A stretch of DNA of 64,000 bases from CAIVAT01 sp049317265 (lineage in GTDB: Bacteria > Bacteroidota > Bacteroidia > Bacteroidales > FEN-979). Both the position numbers and the translations under genes were made by a program. The notes under the pieces are model-generated. The model was not told the DNA's origin, made no database searches, and saw only the letters and a list, made by a program, of their open reading frames with translations. Shown here piece after piece: positions 1 through 8,408 of this stretch (positions are counted from its first letter, which is position 1; every line of letters starts with the position of its first letter). The stretch spans positions 62,001-126,000 of the forward strand of contig JBMOIP010000007.1 of the NCBI GenBank assembly GCA_049317265.1, read 5' to 3'.

Positions 1-787
1 TAAACCAAAAACATGATTTTGCGAAAAATTTACTCTGACGCACCATATCCTGAACAAACTTCCCCTCTCCCCCTTTGCACCACAACTCTCCGTGTTGTCC
101 TCCGAAATTAAGCACAGGCTCGCCGCTTTTCCCGGGACTCAGGTTATTCTGTTTAAGCAGCGCCCCGGACTTCGCTTCTTCGGCTGAGGCATGAAACGGA
201 GGGTTACACACGGAGAGATCAATAACTTCCTCTTTTTGGAGGATCCCGAAAAAGATGTCATTGGGCTGCTTCTGGATACGAAACTCAATCTTGTCCGCTA
301 AAACCGGGTTTAAACCGACAATTTTAGAGGCAGATTCTATGGCAAGCGGATCAATATCGGAACCAATGAATGACCAACCATACTCTATGTTTCCAAGGAT
401 AGGGTAAATACAGTTTGCCCCTACGCCAATATCAAAACATTTGATCTTCCCGCCCCGGGGAATGACCCCGAAATTCTTACTGCCAAGCAAATCCGCCACA
501 TGATGGAGGTAGTCTGCCCGACCGGGTATTGGCGGGCAGAGAAACCCGTCGGGGATATCCCAGTTGGCTATGCCATAGAAGTGGATCAGCAGCGCCCGGT
601 TCAGCATTTTCACGGCTGCGGGATCTGCGAAATCTATAGACTCATCCTCAAACATGTTCAGCCTGACAAATGGGGCCAATTCCGGGCATGACAATGTTAA
701 CTTGCTGAAATCATACCTTTCACGATGTTTGTTCCGTGAATGTAACCGGGTCTTTTCCTTCGGGTGTTCTCTCTTTTTAACAGGCAT
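1..787 (-). CDS. rlmF: 23S rRNA (adenine-1618-N6)-methyltransferase RlmF, 3' end cut by window
   Basis: Reading the minus strand from the ATG at 787 gives 262 codons without a stop; the gene runs off the left edge, so its C-terminus is missing (the E. coli enzyme is about 308 residues). The N-terminus is basic (MPVKKREHPKEKTRLHSRNK), as in this family. Downstream are a SAM-binding stretch (FDIGVGANCIYP), an acidic strand end (GSDIDPLAIESA) and the amino-methyltransferase motif NPPF, followed by the family-typical GGEGKFVQDM. RlmF methylates N6 of A1618 in 23S rRNA in the cytoplasm. The assignment rests on these recognised motifs and is firm; only the true C-terminus is unseen. It stands alone, with a T9SS cargo gene upstream on the same strand. 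Confidence 0.9.
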   Translation of the reverse strand, partial: MPVKKREHPKEKTRLHSRNKHRERYDFSKLTLSCPELAPFVRLNMFEDESIDFADPAAVKMLNRALLIHFYGIANWDIPDGFLCPPIPGRADYLHHVADLLGSKNFGVIPRGGKIKCFDIGVGANCIYPILGNIEYGWSFIGSDIDPLAIESASKIVGLNPVLADKIEFRIQKQPNDIFFGILQKEEVIDLSVCNPPFHASAEEAKSGALLKQNNLSPGKSGEPVLNFGGQHGELWCKGGEGKFVQDMVRQSKFFAKSCFWF

Positions 788-843
788 GAAATTTCAGTCA
801 GTAATATTATTTAATCAACTATACGCTTGATGATCGGCTCCCA

Positions 844-2100
844 TTATTCAATGACAAATTTGACAACTTCGCTTTTATCACCAGAATTCACTTTTAGGAA
901 ATAGACTCCTTTTGATAACGTTGGCAGCATAATATCATTTTTTTCCTGCATCAGAGGCTCTTGAAGAATGAGTTGTCCGTAACTGTTAAATATTGAAATC
1001 AATCCCCTGTCGCTGCTGTTAAACGATGGGTATCTGAGTGTGATTTTATCTGTGGCCGGGTTTGGATAAACGCGTGGCAACTTACTATTAACCAACTCCC
1101 TGACGCTGACATACGTTCCACCATCGGTGGTTTTTAAAATATTGTCTCCGCTCAGGGCATATCCAATACTGTCAGTAACAAATGCAATCCCTGAACTTGC
1201 AATTCCTACCATGGATGGTGGGTTCCAGTCATAAAGACTCATCTGCCAGTTTTGTCCGAAATCAGTTGTCTTTGAAATACCAATAAAACACTCTCCATTG
1301 GTGGTGCAATTCGATGTAATGGTAAAACCAAGGCTGTCATTGCGGAAATACATTCCGGTGATGCCCGTCGGATTAGCGGCTAAATAATCATGGGTCCAGA
1401 AGATATTATCTGTCGTTCTATATAACTCATCACCTCCATAGCTGTAGTTATGTACCCATCCGGCCAGCATGTATGCATAATTCCCGGTCAGGCATAATGC
1501 ATAAAAGTCCTTAGTTGTAGCCAGGTTCACCAGGTTCCATGTGGAGCCGCCGTTAGTGGTCTTCAGTAAAGTGCCGGCGTTTCCCGCAATATATCCGTTG
1601 CTGAAATTTCTGAAACGCACACTGTTCAACCTGTTTTGCGTTAAAGCATTGTTGTTCTGCCATGTACTTCCGAAATCGAGGGAGGTCAGTATCACACCAC
1701 TATCTCCAACAACCCATATATTATCCGGTGCAACAATGAAAACAGAAAAAAGGTCCCTGGTAGTTCCTGAAGTCAATGCAGTCCATGTATTCCCGCCATC
1801 AGAAGTTTTCAGGATAGCGCCATTGGTCCCAACGGCATAACCTGTTGAACTGCTGACGAAGGCCATATCAAAGAATGATTCGGCAGAGCCGGTGTTGCTT
1901 TGAACCCAAAGCGATCCGCCATTCGTTGTTTTACAAAATTTTCCCGGGTCGGCCATCACAAAGACTGTATCCCTGGTGAAGGGTGAAATTACACCGGACA
2001 GGTTTCCGGATAAATTTGAGTTCTGGTACTGCCAGCCCTGCTGGGCCATCAGTTGATTGCCAAAGACAATCAATAGGAACAGAAGAAGATTTGCTTTCAT
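844..2100 (-). CDS. Exported Ycf48/sialidase-like propeller protein with T9SS sorting domain
   Basis: 418 residues. Residues 1-20 are a signal peptide ending LMAQ. Residues ~40-330 hold repeats with Asp-box-like turns (KTTNGGSLW near 57, KTSDGGNTW near 98, KTTNGGSTW near 180) and TGYAVG strands, typical of Ycf48/BNR beta-propellers. Residues ~341-418 form a type A T9SS sorting domain (RVYPNPATDK to the KGVYFLKV strand and a short VVKFVIE end). The protein should cross the inner membrane by Sec and the outer membrane by T9SS, and then be anchored or released. Ligand or enzymatic activity cannot be told; Ycf48-like repeats in T9SS proteins are usually structural or adhesive. It lies next to other T9SS cargo genes but is separated from them by the HAD gene. 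Confidence 0.85.
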   Translation of the reverse strand: MKANLLLFLLIVFGNQLMAQQGWQYQNSNLSGNLSGVISPFTRDTVFVMADPGKFCKTTNGGSLWVQSNTGSAESFFDMAFVSSSTGYAVGTNGAILKTSDGGNTWTALTSGTTRDLFSVFIVAPDNIWVVGDSGVILTSLDFGSTWQNNNALTQNRLNSVRFRNFSNGYIAGNAGTLLKTTNGGSTWNLVNLATTKDFYALCLTGNYAYMLAGWVHNYSYGGDELYRTTDNIFWTHDYLAANPTGITGMYFRNDSLGFTITSNCTTNGECFIGISKTTDFGQNWQMSLYDWNPPSMVGIASSGIAFVTDSIGYALSGDNILKTTDGGTYVSVRELVNSKLPRVYPNPATDKITLRYPSFNSSDRGLISIFNSYGQLILQEPLMQEKNDIMLPTLSKGVYFLKVNSGDKSEVVKFVIE

Positions 2101-2181
2101 TTTGGTGGGATTTTATGTTTGATAACAGTGATATTGGCAACCAAACATTCAAAAACATCTGCAACTACAAGTCAAACAAAA

Positions 2182-2877
2182 CTATACCGGTATAATTTTC
2201 AACACATCAGCGAGATTAACGACTGTAAAATATTTACTGTTGTCCGGTAATGCATGATCATTTTCATGCTGCCAGGTCGTCTCATATGGAACATGAATCG
2301 CGGATGCTCCAATATTGATCACGGGTAAAACATCTGATTTGATGGAATTTCCGATCATGATGAAATCTTCAGGTTCAATATCAAGGCGCCGGATAAGTTT
2401 CAGGTAATTCTCTTCCCTCTTGTCACTCATGATCTCAATGTGGTGAAAGCAGGTGATCAGCCCCGACTTTTCAAGTTTTCGTTCCTGGTCAAGCAGGTCG
2501 CCCTTTGTTGCCAGGATCAGTTTATACCTGGTTTGCAATTTCTTTAATACTGCCGCCGTGTTGTCGAGAAGTACCACAGGCATATTCATTAAGGCTTTGC
2601 CGATTTCCAGTATCCGTTCTGTTTCAGTAGCGGTAATTTGGCCTCCTGAAATCCGTATGGCAGTCTCGACCATTGACAGGACAAACCCCTTAGCACCATA
2701 GCCATACAATTCAAGATTCCGGATCTCTGTTTTAAACAACTCACTACGCGTCTCTTTTTCCGGAGCGTAGGGTTTTAATATTTCGCAGAAATCGCTCTCA
2801 GTAGTTTGATAAAACGGCTCATTAACCCATAAGGTGTCATCTGCATCAAAACCAATTATTTTAAAATCCCTCGCCAT
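2182..2877 (-). CDS. HAD-superfamily hydrolase (phosphatase-like)
   Basis: 231 residues, cytoplasmic, no signal peptide. Motif I is FDADDTLW (nucleophile D11, acid/base D13). Motif II is the Thr in LILATKGD, motif III is a Lys in the SDKREENYLKLI region, and motif IV is MIGNSIKSDV, where Asn takes the place of the first acidic residue, a variant I know from related HAD proteins. The helical cap lies between residues ~20 and 100. Members of this branch are phosphatases of small phosphorylated metabolites; the substrate cannot be read from sequence. A promoter element TACTTTTG lies 33 bp upstream of the ATG. Its 3' end is followed by the T9SS propeller gene on the same strand. Confidence 0.85.
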   Translation of the reverse strand: MARDFKIIGFDADDTLWVNEPFYQTTESDFCEILKPYAPEKETRSELFKTEIRNLELYGYGAKGFVLSMVETAIRISGGQITATETERILEIGKALMNMPVVLLDNTAAVLKKLQTRYKLILATKGDLLDQERKLEKSGLITCFHHIEIMSDKREENYLKLIRRLDIEPEDFIMIGNSIKSDVLPVINIGASAIHVPYETTWQHENDHALPDNSKYFTVVNLADVLKIIPV

Positions 2878-2909
2878 AAGTGCCTCTTGACTCCATCCAT
2901 TCTCACTTC

Positions 2910-2917
2910 CAAAAGTA
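2910..2917 (-). promoter_or_regulatory. Bacteroidota -7 promoter element for the HAD gene
   Basis: TACTTTTG on the minus strand matches the TAnnTTTG consensus and sits 33 bp upstream of the HAD start codon, giving a leader of roughly 27 nt. Confidence 0.6.
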
Positions 2918-2993
2918 CATAATAATTCGTTGTCAGGGAAAAATGTTCTGAGGCAGATTCCAAATATTAATTGATCACAACGATGCCAAATGG

Positions 2994-4331
2994 TTAATGA
3001 ACAACCACCTTTACCAGGCGTGGGTTGGTGCCGTTCCCGATTTTCACCAGGTAGGTTCCATTGGCCAGACTTGACAAATCAACATCAACCATGGTTTTCC
3101 TGCTGGTATAGCAACCATTGTAAACCTTTTCCCCATTTGCATTGTATACATCCACGGACGTGATCGGAAACTCACTTTCGATGGAAATAACTTCGTGTCC
3201 CGGGTTGGGATAGACCTTCACGCTCTCATCCTGCTTTGAAATTTCATCCATCCCGACGATGGTGTGAAAATAGTTGTAGGTGCTGTCGCTGTATAGCACC
3301 GTCATACCGGGATTTCCCCACTGGGTGTAGACACTGCTCAGGGTGAAATTGCTGGTATCATAAGAAAAATCCGATTGGGAGGAGTTGTCCCAGGTACCGC
3401 TATTCCAATTCTGTGTCAGGATGAGGACCAGGTTTAATTCAGAATCATAGGTGTTAAAATACCGCCAGGCATCGGTCCATTCACTACCGCTCCAGCTTTT
3501 TATCAGACAACCCGAGATATTATTGCCTGCATCATACGAATAGTTGTATAAGGTTGAATTTTCCCAGGATATGCCGTTCCAGTTCTGTTCAAAGCAGGTG
3601 AGCAGGTTATTCCCGGCATCATAGGTGCAGGCAGACTGCCAGGAATTTTCCCATGCGCTGCCATTCCAGGTTTCACTGGAGGACCCTGTCATGTTGTTGT
3701 TCACATCATATGTATAGATGGCCTTCGAGGAATTCTCCCAATTGCTGCCGGTCCATACCCTGGCCTCTTCACCCGTAAGATTGAAATTGTTGTCATAGAA
3801 GTAGGCATTCTTCCAAGAATTATCCCAGGAGGAACCATTCCAGGTTAGCCCCGAATCAAGCTGCAGGTGATTGCTGCCACCATAAAAACCTGCATATTTC
3901 GAGGAATTCTCCCAGGCATTGGCATTCCAAACCTGGTCTGTCTGGTCGATGAGGTGATCGCCGGCATCATAAACGGCATTAAACCGGGATGCATTTTCCC
4001 AGTTTCCACCGGTAGAATTCTCAACAATAGCATGGATAAGGTTATGGCGCAGATCATAATTCATATCCGTGGTTTTAGACTGAACGATCCATTGCATCAG
4101 GACTGTATCCCATTGCCACCTGTAAATGCTGTCATGAAGGGGTATTAAGGATGGTTGATCCTTAACCGCACTCCCTTTTATCACACTTACAGGTATTGCC
4201 GGCAGCCTGTTCCGAAGATGGCCAGTAAGCGGTCTGTATTGAGAAAAAGAACTGAATGACAGCACAATAAGCCCAATAAATAACACTGTCTTTAAACCTG
4301 GGAGGTTTGGATTATTTGAAAAGCCGTCCAT
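2994..4331 (-). CDS. Exported protein with 29-residue W/YD tandem repeats and T9SS sorting domain
   Basis: 445 residues. The N-terminus has a hydrophobic signal segment (residues ~14-30, ending SFSQ). Residues 105-336 are eight consecutive repeats, each exactly 29 residues, with Trp at positions 2 and 7 (NWNGxxWENS) and a central YD followed by Asn. A degenerate ninth copy precedes them at 76-104. The spacing resembles short RHS/YD-type beta repeats, although the Trp positions differ from the classical YD repeat. Residues ~370-445 form a T9SS sorting domain (KVYPNPGHEVISI, then LANGTYLVKI). The likely role is a cell-surface or secreted beta-solenoid or adhesin; no catalytic motif is visible. 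The nearest -7 element lies about 110 bp upstream, implying a long leader. Confidence 0.8.
   Translation of the reverse strand: MDGFSNNPNLPGLKTVLFIGLIVLSFSSFSQYRPLTGHLRNRLPAIPVSVIKGSAVKDQPSLIPLHDSIYRWQWDTVLMQWIVQSKTTDMNYDLRHNLIHAIVENSTGGNWENASRFNAVYDAGDHLIDQTDQVWNANAWENSSKYAGFYGGSNHLQLDSGLTWNGSSWDNSWKNAYFYDNNFNLTGEEARVWTGSNWENSSKAIYTYDVNNNMTGSSSETWNGSAWENSWQSACTYDAGNNLLTCFEQNWNGISWENSTLYNYSYDAGNNISGCLIKSWSGSEWTDAWRYFNTYDSELNLVLILTQNWNSGTWDNSSQSDFSYDTSNFTLSSVYTQWGNPGMTVLYSDSTYNYFHTIVGMDEISKQDESVKVYPNPGHEVISIESEFPITSVDVYNANGEKVYNGCYTSRKTMVDVDLSSLANGTYLVKIGNGTNPRLVKVVVH
3324..4019 (-). repeat. Eight 87-bp coding repeats (29 residues each)
   Basis: Translated units begin at residues 105, 134, 163 and so on to 308. 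Every unit keeps 29 residues with two Trp, an Asn-Ser pair and a YD or YG-type centre. No unit contains an indel, so the array has kept strict 87-bp periodicity while diverging in sequence. Confidence 0.85.
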
Positions 4332-4441
4332 TGCTTCGATTAAAACCGATTATTGTAAAATAAGGATATTGATTGGCTGAACAAGCATGAAACTGTTCAA
4401 TAAGGGCAATATCTGTAACACATTTCCTATCTATATTATAA

Positions 4442-4449
4442 CAAAGGTA
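4442..4449 (-). promoter_or_regulatory. Bacteroidota -7 promoter element upstream of the 29-residue-repeat gene
   Basis: TACCTTTG on the minus strand, 110 bp upstream of the ATG at 4331. It is a perfect TAnnTTTG match, but the leader would be unusually long (about 105 nt). Confidence 0.45.
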
Positions 4450-4602
4450 GAAATATTTTATTCAACAACAACCTTTTGTGAATAATATCACAAACGATAT
4501 GTAAAAAACCCAACAGTTTAACTCTTCAAAACGGATCACCGGCAGCCAGCCTTTCACATTTTTTTTTGTACCTTTACAACCTAATCCAAAACTCCGTACG
4601 CT

Positions 4603-7600
4603 ATGAGAACCATGACCCTGTTTGCCATTTTTTTTCTTTTTGTTATGTCGGGCAAAGCCCAAATATCAGATAATCCGGTGGCAAATGACACAGCCACAAA
4701 TCCATATTGGATTCAGATGATGCAGGATCCGGATGCCAATTTTTTCAAAACACAAAGTGCCTTTAACACGTATTGGAAAAACCGAAAGATTACCAGGAGC
4801 CATGGCTGGAAAGTATTCAAACGGTGGGAGTATATGATGCAAAGCCGGGTTCTTGCCGATGGCAGCCGCCCCGCCCCTGATGAGACTTTCAGAAATTATC
4901 TTGACTTTGACAACGGCACCCGTTCGGCAAATGGTTCATGGACGAGCCTTGGACCAGCACAGATACCGGCCCCCGGTCCCGCAGGTTATGAGGGTTTAGG
5001 CCGGGTGAATGTCGTTGGATTCCATCCTACCGACCCCAATAAAATTTTTGTTGGCGCACCCGCCGGAGGTTTGTGGCAATCGTCAGACGGAGGTACTACA
5101 TGGACAACTCATACCGATTCGCTGCCTACCCTGGGCGTATCGGCCATCGTTGTTGATTTCTCTAATCCCGATAAAATCCTCATAGGTACCGGCGACCGTG
5201 ATGCCGGGGATGCCCCGGGGCTGGGTGTCTTTAAAAGCATGAATGGCGGTCTGACATGGGCCATTTCAACCACAGGAATGGGGAGTAAAACTGTTGGAAG
5301 AATGATTCAGCATCCTGCCAATGCACAAATTCTTCTCGCAGCCACCAGTGGGGGGATATACCGATCCACCGACGGAGGGGGTACCTGGACCAATTCACAA
5401 CTGGGAAACTTTAAAGATATCCACTTCAAACCAAATGATCCTAATATCGTTTATGCAGCAGCCGGTGCCGAATTTTACCGCTCCACAAACAATGGGATCT
5501 CTTTTGTAAAAATAACTTCAGGTCTCTCAGGAGGTCAGAGAGGAACCATCGCAGTGACTCCTGCCAATCCCTCCTATGTCTACCTGCTGCAATCGGATGG
5601 CAGCAGCGGTTTCAAAGGCCTCTACCGTTCAACTGATTCAGGTCTCACCTTTTCAACCCAATCAACCATGCCGAATATCATGGATTGGTCCTGCGATGGC
5701 AGTGGTGATGGCGGACAGGGCTGGTATGATCTTGCCCTGGCAGCTGACCCGGTGAATGCTGAGATCATCTATGCTGGTGGCGTGGATGTCTGGAAATCAA
5801 CCAATGGCGGCTCAACCTGGGCCATCAACTCACACTGGTATGGCGGGTGTGGTGTTCCTTCGGTGCATGCCGACTGCCACTTCCTCGGCTATTCACCTGT
5901 TGACGGAAAACTCTATGCCGGCAATGATGGCGGATGCTGGGTCACTGCGAATGGCGGTTCAACCTGGACCGACCGTACAGTAGGTATGACCATCGGCCAG
6001 ATCTATAAGATCGGCCAGTCGATGACCGTCAGGAACAAAGTGATCAACGGATTCCAGGACAATGGCTCCTATATTTACAGTCCTACAGGCTGGTTGGCAG
6101 CAGGTGGTGGTGATGGTATGGAATGCGCCATCGATTATGAAAATGCCGCATACACCTATCATACAATCTATTATGGCGACATCTACCGTAAAAACAACAA
6201 TGCCGGGGAAACACAGATAGCGGGAGTCGGGGTGAACGGCATCACCGAAAGCGGAGCCTGGGTGACACCATTCTGCCTCAACACCTCAAATCACAAGGGA
6301 ATGTTTGTTGGCTACAAAAATATCTGGAGATGTTCCAATGTGATCAATTTCCCGATTACCTGGACTAAAATATCAGACAATCTTGCCGGGTCGAATGGTT
6401 CGGATATGGCAGTCGTTGAGCACTCATCTGCCAATCCCAATCTGTTTTATGCAGCACGTTCCGATAACAAACTGTTCCGCAGCGACAACTGTTTGGGAGC
6501 TGCTCCTTCCTGGTCAGACCTTACTTCATACCTGCCAGCATCAGGGACCCCGACTGATATCCAAAGTCACCCGAGCGACGAAAATATTGTTTATATCACG
6601 CTGGGAACCGGCGTGTACAAATCGGTGAACAAGGGCGTATCATGGACCAATATAACCGCAAACCTGCCAGCCATCCAGAAAAACACCATTGCATATTACA
6701 AAAATGCTCCCGAAGGATTGTATGTTGGAACCGATGCCGGGGTCTATTATAAAGATGTAACAACCACAACCTGGATTCCTTTCAGCCTAGGGCTTCCTGC
6801 GAACGGACGGGTAACCGAACTTGAAATCTACTACGATAACGACTCCGTTTCTGAAGATGCCATCAGGTGTTCTACTTATGGACGAGGGCTTTGGGGATCC
6901 GATCTCTACCATGCAGCGCCTGTGGCCGACTTTATGGCTGCTGACACTCTTATTCCTGTCGGTTGTGCCGTTGATTTCACCGACATTTCAACAGGGATCC
7001 CAACCAATTTTCAATGGTCATTCCAGGGAGGAACACCCTCAATTTCAACGGCCAAAAACCCTCAGAATATTGTTTTCAGCGCCCCCGGAATATACACGGT
7101 CAAGCTTAAAGTCTGGAACAACCTAGGTACCGACTCCATCACAAAGACCAATTATATAACGGTTAGCAGCACCTTGCTCCCGGTGGTCAATTTCACCGCC
7201 GACCAGTTTGCTCTTTGCAGCTCCGACATCGTCCGTTTCACTGATCAATCCACCAACTGCCCCTCTCAATGGACATGGTCCTTCAACCCGAATACCATCA
7301 CATTCCTGGAAGGCACTTCAAATACCAGCCAGAACCCTGTGGTTCAGTTTAATGCTGCCGGAGCGTACGATGTGCAGCTTGTCAGTTCCAATGCAGTGGG
7401 ATTTGCAACACTTACCCGTCTTGATTACATTATTAAAGACGGATATCCATTGCCGTTCATTGAAAACTTCGGAACAGGATTGACTCCACAACACTGGGAA
7501 ATTCAGAATCCCGACCTGGGAATCACCTGGGATACCATCACTGTAGGCGGAACCGTTCCCGGATCAAAAGCCATTTACATGGATTTTTTCAGCTATGCCA

Positions 7601-8265
7601 CACTGAACAAACGCGATCAGCTGATCACTCCTCCCCTGAACCTCACCGGATATAGTTCCGTGACACTCAGTTTTAAACACGCATATGAACAAAGGGTGAG
7701 AAAAGATTCGCTGATTATCAGGATCTCCGACAATTGCGGCACCACCTGGCAGCGTGTTTGGGGAATGGGTCCGGATGGAACCCCAGGCGTTTTTGTAACC
7801 CACCCAAGCACCAACAACGAATTTTTCCCTCAGACTGCTGATGACTGGTGCGGTGGAAGTTATGGAACAGGATGTTACGCCATTGACCTCTCCCCCTGGG
7901 CAAATCAACCGAACATCAAAGTGATGTTCGAATCGTATAACCGTTTCGGCAACAATCTTTATCTGAACGACATACAGATCAGTGGTCCTGTTTCTGTGAA
8001 TGAACAGAACAGATTGAAATCAGAGGTGACGATTTTCCCAAATCCCACCCGGGGACAATTCATGCTGACCATCACAGGCAACCATCAGGATGTCGGAATG
8101 GTTATATTGAACCCCCAGGGACAAGCAGTTTACTCCGATCTTCTTACTTCAACCTCCGGCCATATCTCCAGGCAACTTGATTTTTCAGGCCTTGCCAGGG
8201 GAGTCTACATAATCAGATTAACAGGTAAGACGGAGAGTTGGGTGGAGAAACTGGTGATCCGGTAA
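4603..8265 (+). CDS. Large exported VPS10/sialidase-like propeller protein with two PKD domains and T9SS sorting domain
   Basis: 1220 residues. The signal peptide is residues 1-20 (ending SGKAQ). Residues ~100-760 contain many Asp-box turns (SSDGGTTW, STDGGGTW, STNGGSTW, TANGGSTW), the mark of BNR/VPS10-type propellers. PKD domain 1 starts near 773 (VADFMAADTL...FTDIS) and PKD domain 2 near 859 (PVVNFTADQF...FTDQS). A jelly-roll/MAM-like module covers ~946-1130, and the T9SS sorting domain ~1142-1220 (VTIFPNPTRGQF, then LARGVYIIRL). It is a cell-surface or secreted protein, probably binding or structural. Some proteins with this architecture are annotated as exo-alpha-sialidases or glycosyl hydrolases, but I see no catalytic signature that would decide. 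The 3' end abuts the 8-bp minisatellite. Confidence 0.85.
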   Translation: MRTMTLFAIFFLFVMSGKAQISDNPVANDTATNPYWIQMMQDPDANFFKTQSAFNTYWKNRKITRSHGWKVFKRWEYMMQSRVLADGSRPAPDETFRNYLDFDNGTRSANGSWTSLGPAQIPAPGPAGYEGLGRVNVVGFHPTDPNKIFVGAPAGGLWQSSDGGTTWTTHTDSLPTLGVSAIVVDFSNPDKILIGTGDRDAGDAPGLGVFKSMNGGLTWAISTTGMGSKTVGRMIQHPANAQILLAATSGGIYRSTDGGGTWTNSQLGNFKDIHFKPNDPNIVYAAAGAEFYRSTNNGISFVKITSGLSGGQRGTIAVTPANPSYVYLLQSDGSSGFKGLYRSTDSGLTFSTQSTMPNIMDWSCDGSGDGGQGWYDLALAADPVNAEIIYAGGVDVWKSTNGGSTWAINSHWYGGCGVPSVHADCHFLGYSPVDGKLYAGNDGGCWVTANGGSTWTDRTVGMTIGQIYKIGQSMTVRNKVINGFQDNGSYIYSPTGWLAAGGGDGMECAIDYENAAYTYHTIYYGDIYRKNNNAGETQIAGVGVNGITESGAWVTPFCLNTSNHKGMFVGYKNIWRCSNVINFPITWTKISDNLAGSNGSDMAVVEHSSANPNLFYAARSDNKLFRSDNCLGAAPSWSDLTSYLPASGTPTDIQSHPSDENIVYITLGTGVYKSVNKGVSWTNITANLPAIQKNTIAYYKNAPEGLYVGTDAGVYYKDVTTTTWIPFSLGLPANGRVTELEIYYDNDSVSEDAIRCSTYGRGLWGSDLYHAAPVADFMAADTLIPVGCAVDFTDISTGIPTNFQWSFQGGTPSISTAKNPQNIVFSAPGIYTVKLKVWNNLGTDSITKTNYITVSSTLLPVVNFTADQFALCSSDIVRFTDQSTNCPSQWTWSFNPNTITFLEGTSNTSQNPVVQFNAAGAYDVQLVSSNAVGFATLTRLDYIIKDGYPLPFIENFGTGLTPQHWEIQNPDLGITWDTITVGGTVPGSKAIYMDFFSYATLNKRDQLITPPLNLTGYSSVTLSFKHAYEQRVRKDSLIIRISDNCGTTWQRVWGMGPDGTPGVFVTHPSTNNEFFPQTADDWCGGSYGTGCYAIDLSPWANQPNIKVMFESYNRFGNNLYLNDIQISGPVSVNEQNRLKSEVTIFPNPTRGQFMLTITGNHQDVGMVILNPQGQAVYSDLLTSTSGHISRQLDFSGLARGVYIIRLTGKTESWVEKLVIR

Positions 8266-8266
8266 A

Positions 8267-8386
8267 CGGGCGGACGGGCAGACGGAAGGACAAGTGGACA
8301 AGTGGACAAGTGGACAAGTGGACAAGTGGACAAGTGGACGGGTGGACGGGTGGACGGATGGACGGGTGGTTAGGCGGATGGGTGCA
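8267..8386 (+). repeat. 8-bp minisatellite (about 15 units)
   Basis: Starting two bases after the stop of the preceding gene, the sequence runs in perfect 8-bp register: three units of the cggg-cgga type, six identical caagtgga units (8291-8338), then four cgggtgga-type units and two degenerate ones. It fills the intergenic gap up to the next gene. An upstream extension of the carboxypeptidase frame reads through it as a DKWTSGQV peptide repeat, which I take to be untranslated. Confidence 0.9.
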
Positions 8387-8408
8387 CTGGTTACATATTT
8401 TGCGTTAT

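Noticed and set aside
3324..4019. Possible CRISPR or DNA satellite array
   Set aside because: The 87-bp period is coding, the repeats are diverged at DNA level and they keep reading frame; there are no spacers and no cas genes.
8238..8408. N-terminal extension of the M14 carboxypeptidase frame
   Set aside because: The extension is a translation of the 8-bp minisatellite and would put about 57 residues before a normal signal peptide.
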